DNA of 64,000 nucleotides, from positions 1 to 64,000 of the forward strand of contig NZ_JAEDAL010000003.1 in assembly GCF_016093295.1 (NCBI RefSeq), written 5' to 3'. Origin of the DNA: Inhella gelatinilytica. GTDB taxonomy: Bacteria > Pseudomonadota > Gammaproteobacteria > Burkholderiales > Burkholderiaceae_C. Made by a program: the position numbers and the translations under genes. The notes beneath the pieces were generated by a model, which ran no database searches, had not been told where the DNA came from, and saw nothing but the letters and a program-made list of their open reading frames with translations. Positions 57,162-64,000 of the stretch are shown one piece after another (the stretch's first letter is position 1; every line of letters starts with the position of its first letter).

Positions 57162-58386
57162 ATGGAGCCAGTTGCTGGGGCAGCGCGGTGTGAGCTGGGA
57201 GGCTCTGGCTTTGGGGGTGGGGTTGGCGTTGGCCTGGGTGCTGGTGCGGGCCCTGGCAAGCCGACGCGAGGGGGAGGCCGGTGTGCTCTTGGGCCGGCAC
57301 GGGGTCGACGGCTTGTTTTTCCCGTTGCTGTTGATGCTGCTGACCTATGCCCTGATCAAACTGTGGCCGGCGTTTGGGTTCAAACCCGCGCTGTTGAAGT
57401 TGGTGCAGCCCATTTGGATCAGCCTGGCTGTCATTCGCCTGGTGGTGCGGGTACTCCAAGCGGCGCTGCCAGCGTCGCGCGGGACGTTGCTGGCCGAGCG
57501 GTGGGTGGCTTGGTTGGCGTGGGGCGGTTCGGTGCTTTGGATCACCGGTTTGTGGCCTGCGGCGATGGAGGAGCTGGAATCCATTGCGTGGAAGCTGGGC
57601 GGGAGCACCGTCAGCCTGCGCAGCTTGCTGGAAGGCGCCGTTGCGGTAGTCGTCATCCTGGTCGGGGCCCTGTGGCTGTCGGCGGTGCTGGAGAGCCGAC
57701 TGCTCAAGAACAGTGCCCAGAACGACCTGAGTGCGCGCAAGATCATCGCCAACCTCATCCGGGCCGGTTTGCTCTTCACGGGCCTGTTGTTGGCTTTGTC
57801 GATCGCCGGGATTGATCTCACAGCACTGTCCGTGCTGGGCGGTGCCTTGGGCGTGGGCTTGGGCTTCGGCCTGCAAAAGCTGGCGGCCAATTACGTCAGC
57901 GGTTTTGTGATCTTGGCCGAACGGTCACTGCGCATCGGGGACGTGGTCAAGGTCGATGGCTTTGAGGGGCGGATCACCGACATCAAGACACGCTACACGG
58001 TCATCCGGGCCCTGAACGGACGCGAAAGTGTGGTGCCCAACGAACTGCTGATCACGCAGCGAGTCGAAAACAGCTCACTTGCCGATCCGAAGGTGTTGCT
58101 CAGTACGGCAGTGACCGTGGGCTATGAAACCGACTTGGAGCCCCTCATGGCGGCGTTGCAGACCACGGTGGCCGCGGTCCCGCGGGTTCAACAAGACCCA
58201 GGCCCGGTGGCCCAGTTGCACGGGTTCGGTGCGGATGGGCTGGACTTGCATCTGCACTTCTGGATTGCGGACCCGGAGAACGGCAGCGGCAATGTGCGCA
58301 GCGATGTGAACCGCGCCATCCTGAATTTGTTGCGCACCCAGGGCATTTCCATTCCGTATCCCCAGCGCGTGGTCCATCAGCGCTAA
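57139..58386 (+). CDS. MscS family mechanosensitive channel
   Basis: This 415-residue membrane protein has four or five helices in its N-terminal half, then the pore helix and MscS core (GALGVGLGFGLQKLAANYVSGF), the beta domain (LRIGDVVKVDGFEGRITDI) and the alpha-beta tail (QGISIPYPQRVVHQR). It opens under membrane tension to release solutes. The ATG at 57139 overlaps the hydrolase gene by 23 bases; a GTG at 57154 with GGAG upstream is an alternative with an 8-base overlap. Confidence 0.92.
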   Translation: MESNTVDEWSQLLGQRGVSWEALALGVGLALAWVLVRALASRREGEAGVLLGRHGVDGLFFPLLLMLLTYALIKLWPAFGFKPALLKLVQPIWISLAVIRLVVRVLQAALPASRGTLLAERWVAWLAWGGSVLWITGLWPAAMEELESIAWKLGGSTVSLRSLLEGAVAVVVILVGALWLSAVLESRLLKNSAQNDLSARKIIANLIRAGLLFTGLLLALSIAGIDLTALSVLGGALGVGLGFGLQKLAANYVSGFVILAERSLRIGDVVKVDGFEGRITDIKTRYTVIRALNGRESVVPNELLITQRVENSSLADPKVLLSTAVTVGYETDLEPLMAALQTTVAAVPRVQQDPGPVAQLHGFGADGLDLHLHFWIADPENGSGNVRSDVNRAILNLLRTQGISIPYPQRVVHQR

Positions 58387-58419
58387 CCCGGCTGGTTGCG
58401 CCGGCGAAATTGCGGTGAG

Positions 58420-59310
58420 ATGGCGGGGTCTTGCACTTCCCGCGCGAATCTGGTGAGAGTTGCTGCCCTGGCCCTGTTGCTCAGTTTGGCGTCGTCGGCA
58501 CGCGCCACCGAGGTGGTGTGGGCGATTGTGGACAGCGCGCCCTACCACTTGAGCGGGCTGGGCGGCCTGGGACACACGGTGGATAGTCTGGGTCACGGCA
58601 TCACGGATCATTTGATTCGCGGATTGGCCACCCGAATGCCCGGATTCAAACACCGCTTGGTTCATCTGCCGCGCACCCGGTTGTGGCGCGACATGGCGGC
58701 AGGCCAACCCCTTTGCTATGCCGATGCCTTCAAGACACCCCAGCGCCTGAAATGGGCCCACTTCACCTCTGTGACGCCGCCGCTGCGCCAGATTGTGGTG
58801 ACCCGCCAGGGCACCCTGCCCGATGCGGGTGAAAAATCGCTGGCCGATTTGCTGTCCCAAGTCCAGCTCCACGGTGTGTTTGAAACCGATCGCAGCTATG
58901 GCGTGCATTTGGACCGCGTAATCGCGGCCGCTGGGCCCCATGTGAAGCGTCAAGCCCTACCGGATTCCCCCCAGTTGTTGCGCATGCTCGAGGCCGGCCG
59001 CATGGACTATGTGGTCGAGTACCCCCCGGCAGTGACGTATTTGTACGAGCGCCTGCAACCGCGGCCCAAGCTGGACTTCCATTTGATCGCGGAAGACCGG
59101 CAGGCCGATGCGGCCTATGTCGCCTGCACCCGTGGGGCCTGGGGTCTGAAAGTGATTCAGGCGGTCGATCGTGCGATGCGGGACTGGGCACTCCAGCCCG
59201 AGGCAAGTCAGGCGCTTTTGCGTTGGATGCCGCCCGAAACCGCACAGCAAGAGCGCCCCGGCATGGAGCGCTTCTACACGGAGCGGGCGGCGCGCAGCGA
59301 CGTGGAGTGA
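58420..59310 (+). CDS. Periplasmic solute-binding-like protein (TIGR02285 type)
   Basis: This 296-residue protein has a signal peptide (VRVAALALLLSLASSARA) and a body like family 3 extracellular solute-binding proteins (PPLRQIVVTRQGTLP, LHGVFETDRSYG, GRMDYVVEYPPAVTYLY). The pattern fits the TIGR02285 group of unknown function, found widely in proteobacteria, but no ABC permease or ATPase gene is adjacent. The ATG at 58420 is assumed; GTG at 58453 would also leave the signal peptide whole. It follows the MscS gene by 33 bases. Confidence 0.65.
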   Translation: MAGSCTSRANLVRVAALALLLSLASSARATEVVWAIVDSAPYHLSGLGGLGHTVDSLGHGITDHLIRGLATRMPGFKHRLVHLPRTRLWRDMAAGQPLCYADAFKTPQRLKWAHFTSVTPPLRQIVVTRQGTLPDAGEKSLADLLSQVQLHGVFETDRSYGVHLDRVIAAAGPHVKRQALPDSPQLLRMLEAGRMDYVVEYPPAVTYLYERLQPRPKLDFHLIAEDRQADAAYVACTRGAWGLKVIQAVDRAMRDWALQPEASQALLRWMPPETAQQERPGMERFYTERAARSDVE

Positions 59311-59324
59311 GCTGCCCGCAGCGA

Positions 59325-62123
59325 TCAGGGCTGAACTGGGGGCTTGGCCTTGTAGTCGCCGGCGCTCGACCACACCATTTTTTCGGGTTTCAGGTAGCGG
59401 CGCAGGGCGGCATTGACTTGCTCGGCCGTGACGGTGCGGTAGCGGGCATCCCATTCGGCGGTGTACGCCCAAGTCTTTCCATGTTCCTGCAGCTTGGTCA
59501 GGGAGAACGCCAGGCTGGATTCCTTGGCGCGCCCCTGCAGGCGGCCCTCCAAGAGATCTTTTCTGGCGCGCTCCACCTCGGCCGTGCTGAACCCCTGGTT
59601 CAGCACTTCCTCTAAAACGGTACGGATTTGGGCTTCGACCTTCAAGCGGTTTTGGGGAGCAAATTGGGTGCGGAGGGTCCAGGCACCGGCGTCGCCCCAT
59701 TCCGGCAGGGTGAGGGAGGACTCGATGCCGTAGGTCAAACCCCCTTGCTGACGCAGGCGAGTGTTGAGTCGGCTTTCCAGTGAACCGCCGCCCAGCAGGT
59801 GATTGGCCACCAGCAGCGCCACTTCGTCGGGATGGTCTGCCGGGAATTGCAGTTCCTGCCGCACCTGCAGCAAGGCAGCGGCCTTGTCGGAGGCCTGGGC
59901 ATGGAAGCTGGCGGGCGGCACGTCCTTGAAGGGCCGGGTGTGGCGGCGGTAGACCGGCGCCTCGGGTTTTTTCCAGGCGGCCAGTTCGTGGTCCAGCAGG
60001 GCTTCAAGGCCGTCGGGCAGGGGCCCCACGAAGGCCAGTTCGCCCTCATTGGCACTCCAGTAACGCGCATGGAAGGCCTTCAACTGGTCCGTGGTAATGC
60101 TCTGCACATAGCCGATGCGATCGTCCAGGCTGGCGAGGTAGTCCGGTGAACCCGGTTCAGCCTGACGGACTTGGTTGTAGTGAGCGCGTACCTCGGCCTG
60201 ACGCAAGGTTTCGGGTTCCTGGCGTGAGGCCTGCAAGCCCTGTACCGTGGCGCGCTGGCGCCGCTGCCAGGCTTCCTCGGGGAAGGTGGGCGTGCGCATG
60301 ACCTTGAAGGCCAACTGGAGCAACTCGCCAAAACTGGCCTTTTCTCCCTCCAGCGTCAGCGTCAGACCTTGAGGGCCGCTGGTGATGTTGAACTGGCCTT
60401 TGAGGCGAAACGCCTCGTCGATGAGTTGCTGCTTGCTCATCTGGGCATTGCCCTCCATGAGCTGTATGGCCACGTGGCTGGCCTCATGGAACTGATGGGC
60501 CTGTGCCCCATCGCCCCAACGAAGCTGAATGCGACCAAACACCTGGTCGCCGCGGGTCTTTTTTTCCACCCAGGCCAGCGGCAGTCCACTGTGGGTGAGT
60601 CGGGTCCAACGCGTGCGGGCCTGCAGGTGCTCGGGGGCGGGGTTCAACTGCTCGCCGGCATTGAGCTTGGCGCTGTCGCTCAGCGTGTCCAAGCCTTCCT
60701 GACGATTGGCCAGCAGCGCAATGGCGACCTGCCCGGAGGTTTTCACCGGCTCATAGCGGGCCACGGTGCGGTTGTTGGCCTGGAAGGTGCGAGCCGCGGT
60801 TTGGTGCAGGTCCTCCAGTTTCACGGTTTTGACGAGTTGCAGCAGCTTGAACACCAGGCGCCAGTCCCCCGCAGCCACCATCTCGGTGAGCAACATCGTG
60901 AGCTGCTGCGGGTTTTTCAGCAACTGGGCGTAGGCCGTGGCGAACTGCTGCTGCATGCGCTGGAATTGGTCGGCCTGCAGCAGTTCGGCGCTCTGGGTTT
61001 CCAGCGCGTTGAGCAGATCTTTCTCAAGCTGAGCCAAGGGCGCGTCGGCGGTCGGCACGGCCACCACGGTGAAGAGCCCCGGGTCAAACCCGCCGCAACC
61101 CCCACCGCCGACAGTGGCGGCCTGCTTGCCTTCGACAAAGCGCTTGAACAGCGGGCCTGTGGGGGGCTGCATCAGCATTTGGCTGATCAAGTTCAGGTTG
61201 GCGCAGTCCGGGTGGGCGAAATTGGGGGCGTGATAGCCGATGAAGCTCATTGCCTGCCCGCCCACGCGGCGCAGCACCACGCTGCGCTCGCCGTCTTGTG
61301 GGGGCTCCACCGTGTAGGTTTGCGGCGCCTGACCGGCCGGGTTGCTCAGCGGGCCGAAGTGCTGCTGAATCTGGGCCAATACCGCGGCTTCATTCAATTG
61401 GCCGCTGACCATCAGCGTGGCGTTGTCTGGCCGGTAGTGGTTGCGGTAGAAGCGACGCAGGGACTCGATGGGCACGTTTTCCACGTCGCTGCGGCTGCCG
61501 ATGGTCAGCCGGCCGTAGGGGTGGAAGCGGAAGGCCGCGGCCTGCAGGCGCTCACGCAGCAGCTGGCCCGGGTTGTTCTCGCCGCGCTCCATCTCATTGA
61601 GGACGACTGGCATTTCCTTGGCCAGGTCCTCGGCCTCGACGCGCGAGCGTTGCATGCGCTCGGCCTCCAAGGCCAGCATGAAGTCCAGCGTTGCCGGGTT
61701 GGCATTGAAGCTGCTGAAGTAGTTGGTTCGGTCCACGCTGGTGGTGGCGTTCCAGCGCACGCCGCGCTCACTCATGGCCTTGGGGATATCCGCCACCGAG
61801 GGGGTGCCCTTGAACAGCAGGTGTTCGAGCAAGTGGGCCATGCCGGCCTCGCCGGATCCTTCGTGGCGGCTGCCCACGCGGTAGACCAGGTTGACCAGCG
61901 TCGTGGTGGAGGCGGCGTCGGCAAACAGCAGCACTTGCAAACCATTGGCCAAACGGAACTCGCGGATGCCCTCTAGCTCCCGCACCAACTGGGGTACGGC
62001 GACAGCGGGGGCCGCCAAGGCGGCCTTGACCGCCGGCTTGACGGGTTTGGAGGTGGCGTGGGCCCACGAGGCGCAGGCCAGGGCCAGGGTGACCACCAGG
62101 GTGGAGGGGATGAGGGCGTGCAT
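59325..62123 (-). CDS. M16 family zinc metallopeptidase
   Basis: This 932-residue exported protease has a signal peptide (TLVVTLALACASWAHA) and two M16 halves. The inverted zinc site HLLEHLLFKGT is in the first half, within GEAGMAHLLEHLLFKG; the second half has the inactive-type repeat (LLVANHLLGGGSLESRLN). The architecture resembles pitrilysin/PqqL-like zinc proteases of about 930 residues. It would degrade peptides in the periplasm. It is preceded by the fumarase terminator, so it has its own promoter. Confidence 0.92.
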   Translation of the reverse strand: MHALIPSTLVVTLALACASWAHATSKPVKPAVKAALAAPAVAVPQLVRELEGIREFRLANGLQVLLFADAASTTTLVNLVYRVGSRHEGSGEAGMAHLLEHLLFKGTPSVADIPKAMSERGVRWNATTSVDRTNYFSSFNANPATLDFMLALEAERMQRSRVEAEDLAKEMPVVLNEMERGENNPGQLLRERLQAAAFRFHPYGRLTIGSRSDVENVPIESLRRFYRNHYRPDNATLMVSGQLNEAAVLAQIQQHFGPLSNPAGQAPQTYTVEPPQDGERSVVLRRVGGQAMSFIGYHAPNFAHPDCANLNLISQMLMQPPTGPLFKRFVEGKQAATVGGGGCGGFDPGLFTVVAVPTADAPLAQLEKDLLNALETQSAELLQADQFQRMQQQFATAYAQLLKNPQQLTMLLTEMVAAGDWRLVFKLLQLVKTVKLEDLHQTAARTFQANNRTVARYEPVKTSGQVAIALLANRQEGLDTLSDSAKLNAGEQLNPAPEHLQARTRWTRLTHSGLPLAWVEKKTRGDQVFGRIQLRWGDGAQAHQFHEASHVAIQLMEGNAQMSKQQLIDEAFRLKGQFNITSGPQGLTLTLEGEKASFGELLQLAFKVMRTPTFPEEAWQRRQRATVQGLQASRQEPETLRQAEVRAHYNQVRQAEPGSPDYLASLDDRIGYVQSITTDQLKAFHARYWSANEGELAFVGPLPDGLEALLDHELAAWKKPEAPVYRRHTRPFKDVPPASFHAQASDKAAALLQVRQELQFPADHPDEVALLVANHLLGGGSLESRLNTRLRQQGGLTYGIESSLTLPEWGDAGAWTLRTQFAPQNRLKVEAQIRTVLEEVLNQGFSTAEVERARKDLLEGRLQGRAKESSLAFSLTKLQEHGKTWAYTAEWDARYRTVTAEQVNAALRRYLKPEKMVWSSAGDYKAKPPVQP

Positions 62124-62134
62124 GCGGAGGTCCC

Positions 62135-62163
62135 AAAAAAAGGCCCCCTCGACGAAGGGGGCC
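62135..62163 (-). terminator. Terminator of the fumarase gene
   Basis: GGCCCCCT (62142-62149) and AGGGGGCC (62156-62163) form an 8-bp stem with a 6-base loop. On the minus strand the stem is followed by seven T bases, a textbook intrinsic terminator between fumarase and the M16 peptidase gene. Confidence 0.85.
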
Positions 62164-62257
62164 CCGCACTGTAGGGAACCGACGGCTTGAAACGGTGGGG
62201 AGATGCCCCCTCAGACTGGGGGAGCCGTGGTCCCTGGCGACCGGGTGTTGATGGGCG

Positions 62258-63796
62258 TCAAGCAGCGTTGATGGGAATGCCCGCGAACTCCCCTTTGGCG
62301 ATGCGTTCTTGCCACTGGGCCGGCCCGGTGATGTGGGCGCTGGTGCCGCCCGAGTCCACAGCCACCGTCACGGGCATGTCGACCACGTCGAACTCGTAGA
62401 TGGCTTCCATCCCCAAGTCAGCAAAGCCCACCACCTGGGCAGCCTTGATGGCCTTGGAGACGAGGTAGGCCGCTCCCCCGACGGCCATCAAGTAGGCCGA
62501 CTTGTGCTTTTGAATCGCCTCGATGGCGACCGAGCCGCGCTCGGCCTTGCCGATCATGGCGATCAGGCCGGTTTGGGCCAGCATCATCTCGGTGAATTTG
62601 TCCATGCGCGTGGCGGTGGTGGGGCCGGCTGGGCCGACCACTTCGTCGCGCACCGGGTCCACCGGGCCCACGTAGTAAATGACGCGGTTGGTGAAGTCGA
62701 CGGGTAGTTTTTCACCCTTGGCGAGCATGTCCTGGATGCGCTTGTGCGCGGCGTCGCGGCCAGTGAGCATCTTGCCGTTGAGCAGCAGGGTCTGGCCCGG
62801 CTTCCAGCTGGCAACCAGCTCGGGGGTCAGCGTGTTCAGGTCGACGCGGGTGCTCTTGTTGTAGTCGGGTGCCCAGTGCACATCGGGCCACAGGTCCAGG
62901 CTCGGCGGCTCGATGTAGCTGGGGCCGCTGCCATCGAGCACAAAGTGGGCGTGGCGGGTGGCCGCGCAGTTCGGGATCATCGCAATCGGCTTGCTGGCCG
63001 CGTGCGTGGGGTAGGTCTTGATCTTGACGTCCAGCACCGTCGTCAGGCCGCCCAGGCCTTGGGCGCCAATGCCCAGGGCATTGACTTTCTCATACAGCTC
63101 GATGCGCAACTCTTCCAGCTTGTTTTGCGGGCCGCGCTGCAGCAGCTCGTACATGTCAATGTCGTCCATCAGCGCTTCTTTGGCGAGAAGGGCGGCCTTT
63201 TCGGCCGTGCCACCCACGCCAATGCCCAGCATGCCCGGCGGGCACCAGCCCGCGCCCATGGTGGGCACCGTCTTGAGCACCCAGTCGACGATGTTGTCGC
63301 TGGGGTTGAGCATGTAGACCTTGCTCTTGTTCTCCGAGCCGCCTCCCTTGGCGGCCACGATCACGTCCACCGTGTGCCCGGGCACCACCTCCATGAAGAC
63401 CACGGCGGGCGTGTTGTCCTTGGTGTTTTTGCGCTCGAAGATGGGGTCCGAGAGCACGGAGGCGCGCAGCTTGTTGTCCGGATGGTTGTAGGCCCGGCGC
63501 ACGCCTTCGTTGATGGCGTCCTGAATTGAGCCGGGGAAGTCCGCCCAGCGCACGTCCATGCCGATCTTCAGGAAGACGTTGACGATGCCGGTGTCCTGGC
63601 AGATGGGGCGTTTGCCTTCGGCGCACTGACGGGAGTTGGTCAGGATCTGCGCGATGGCATCCTTGGCCGCAGGGCTCTGCTCGCGGGCATAGGCGCGGGC
63701 CAGGTGCTGGATGTAATCCGCCGGGTGGTAGTAGCTGATGTACTGCAGGGCGGCGGCGACGCTTTCAACAAGGTCGTCGTGGCGAATGACGGTCAT
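62258..63796 (-). CDS. fumA: Class I fumarate hydratase (fused)
   Basis: This 512-residue iron-sulphur enzyme interconverts fumarate and malate in the TCA cycle. The [4Fe-4S] cysteines are expected in RPICQDTGI, AGWCPPGMLG and PNCAATRH. The alpha- and beta-like parts are fused, as in E. coli FumA/FumB, and the C-terminal beta part has VDSGGTSAHITGP. It is a single gene closed by a strong terminator. Name fumA is by class; fumB is equally apt. Confidence 0.94.
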   Translation of the reverse strand: MTVIRHDDLVESVAAALQYISYYHPADYIQHLARAYAREQSPAAKDAIAQILTNSRQCAEGKRPICQDTGIVNVFLKIGMDVRWADFPGSIQDAINEGVRRAYNHPDNKLRASVLSDPIFERKNTKDNTPAVVFMEVVPGHTVDVIVAAKGGGSENKSKVYMLNPSDNIVDWVLKTVPTMGAGWCPPGMLGIGVGGTAEKAALLAKEALMDDIDMYELLQRGPQNKLEELRIELYEKVNALGIGAQGLGGLTTVLDVKIKTYPTHAASKPIAMIPNCAATRHAHFVLDGSGPSYIEPPSLDLWPDVHWAPDYNKSTRVDLNTLTPELVASWKPGQTLLLNGKMLTGRDAAHKRIQDMLAKGEKLPVDFTNRVIYYVGPVDPVRDEVVGPAGPTTATRMDKFTEMMLAQTGLIAMIGKAERGSVAIEAIQKHKSAYLMAVGGAAYLVSKAIKAAQVVGFADLGMEAIYEFDVVDMPVTVAVDSGGTSAHITGPAQWQERIAKGEFAGIPINAA

Positions 63797-63870
63797 GGAG
63801 CACTCCGAAAGGCAGGGGGAACCCTGAATTTCAACAGTGTAGGGGGCGCTCCTGAACCGCGGCTTGCAAC

Positions 63871-64000
63871 TCAGACGCCGGCGCCGGCGTCCGCGTGCTC
63901 TGTACGCTCGGGCGCTTGCTTGGGCAGACGCAGGCGCATCACCGCACCTTGATTGGGCTCGCTGATGACATCAATGCCGCCGCCCAGGAGTTGGGTCACG
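63871..64000 (-). CDS. C-terminal end of a sensor histidine kinase (partial)
   Basis: Only the last 43 codons are in the window. The fragment contains LLGGGIDVISEPNQGAVMRLRLP, the typical end of an HATPase domain, followed by a short acidic tail ending ADAGAGV. The gene begins beyond the right edge on the minus strand, so its sensor part and partner are unknown. Confidence 0.7.
   Translation of the reverse strand, partial: VTQLLGGGIDVISEPNQGAVMRLRLPKQAPERTEHADAGAGV

Overview
This 64 kb window is a gene-dense, GC-rich bacterial chromosome segment. It holds about 52 complete protein genes, one gene cut by the right edge and one start codon at the left edge. Gene content points to a beta-proteobacterium of the order Burkholderiales. 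The evidence is the kynBUA tryptophan-degradation set, glutaryl-CoA dehydrogenase beside a LysR gene, ribF-ileS-lspA, a MoxR/DUF58/TgpA operon followed by a lytic transglycosylase, livHMGF, DctBD and a fused class I fumarase. This is inference from gene families; there is no rRNA gene for placement. I saw no tRNA, rRNA, IS element, prophage or CRISPR array. Intergenic gaps are nearly all under 180 bp.

Layout. Positions 0.3-10 kb (minus strand) hold a catabolic block: aminopeptidase P, kynA/kynU/kynB, a fused family I CoA-transferase, a dienoyl-CoA isomerase and an S9 peptidase. Positions 10-15.4 kb hold two LysR regulators, each divergent from an oxidoreductase (an ETR-like reductase and GcdH), with clear dyad sequences between them. 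Positions 15.4-19 kb hold livHMGF, without a substrate-binding protein. Positions 19-23.8 kb hold a DctB/DctD-type two-component pair, a small exported protein and an orphan soluble histidine kinase. Positions 23.9-30.5 kb are housekeeping (lspA, ileS, ribF, a membrane-linked aspartic protease, yajQ, murB).

Positions 30.5-34 kb contain an M35 metallopeptidase next to a small secreted protein that resembles that peptidase's own N-terminal domain, then ETF-ubiquinone oxidoreductase. Positions 34-40 kb form a plus-strand run: SDR, YceH, a PLP enzyme, an exported cyanophycinase, an AstE/aspartoacylase-like deacylase and a polar amino acid ABC ATPase. Positions 40-44 kb hold a copper chaperone, DsbB, RidA and ComEC.

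Positions 44-51 kb hold the most unusual unit. It is a minus-strand operon of a solute-binding protein, a transmembrane histidine kinase and two paralogous TonB-dependent receptors, with no permease, ABC ATPase or response regulator beside it. Positions 51-56 kb hold the MoxR-DUF58-TgpA-MltB set. Positions 56-64 kb hold a histone-deacetylase-like hydrolase, an MscS channel, a periplasmic binding-like protein, an M16 peptidase, fumarase and the end of another histidine kinase.

How it fits together. Much of the left half serves degradation of amino acids and acyl-CoA (Trp, Lys/Trp through glutaryl-CoA, branched-chain amino acid uptake, electrons through ETF-QO). The best candidates for something new are the receptor-kinase-binding-protein operon, the stand-alone propeptide-like protein beside the M35 protease, and the exported cyanophycinase with its deacylase and transporter ATPase.
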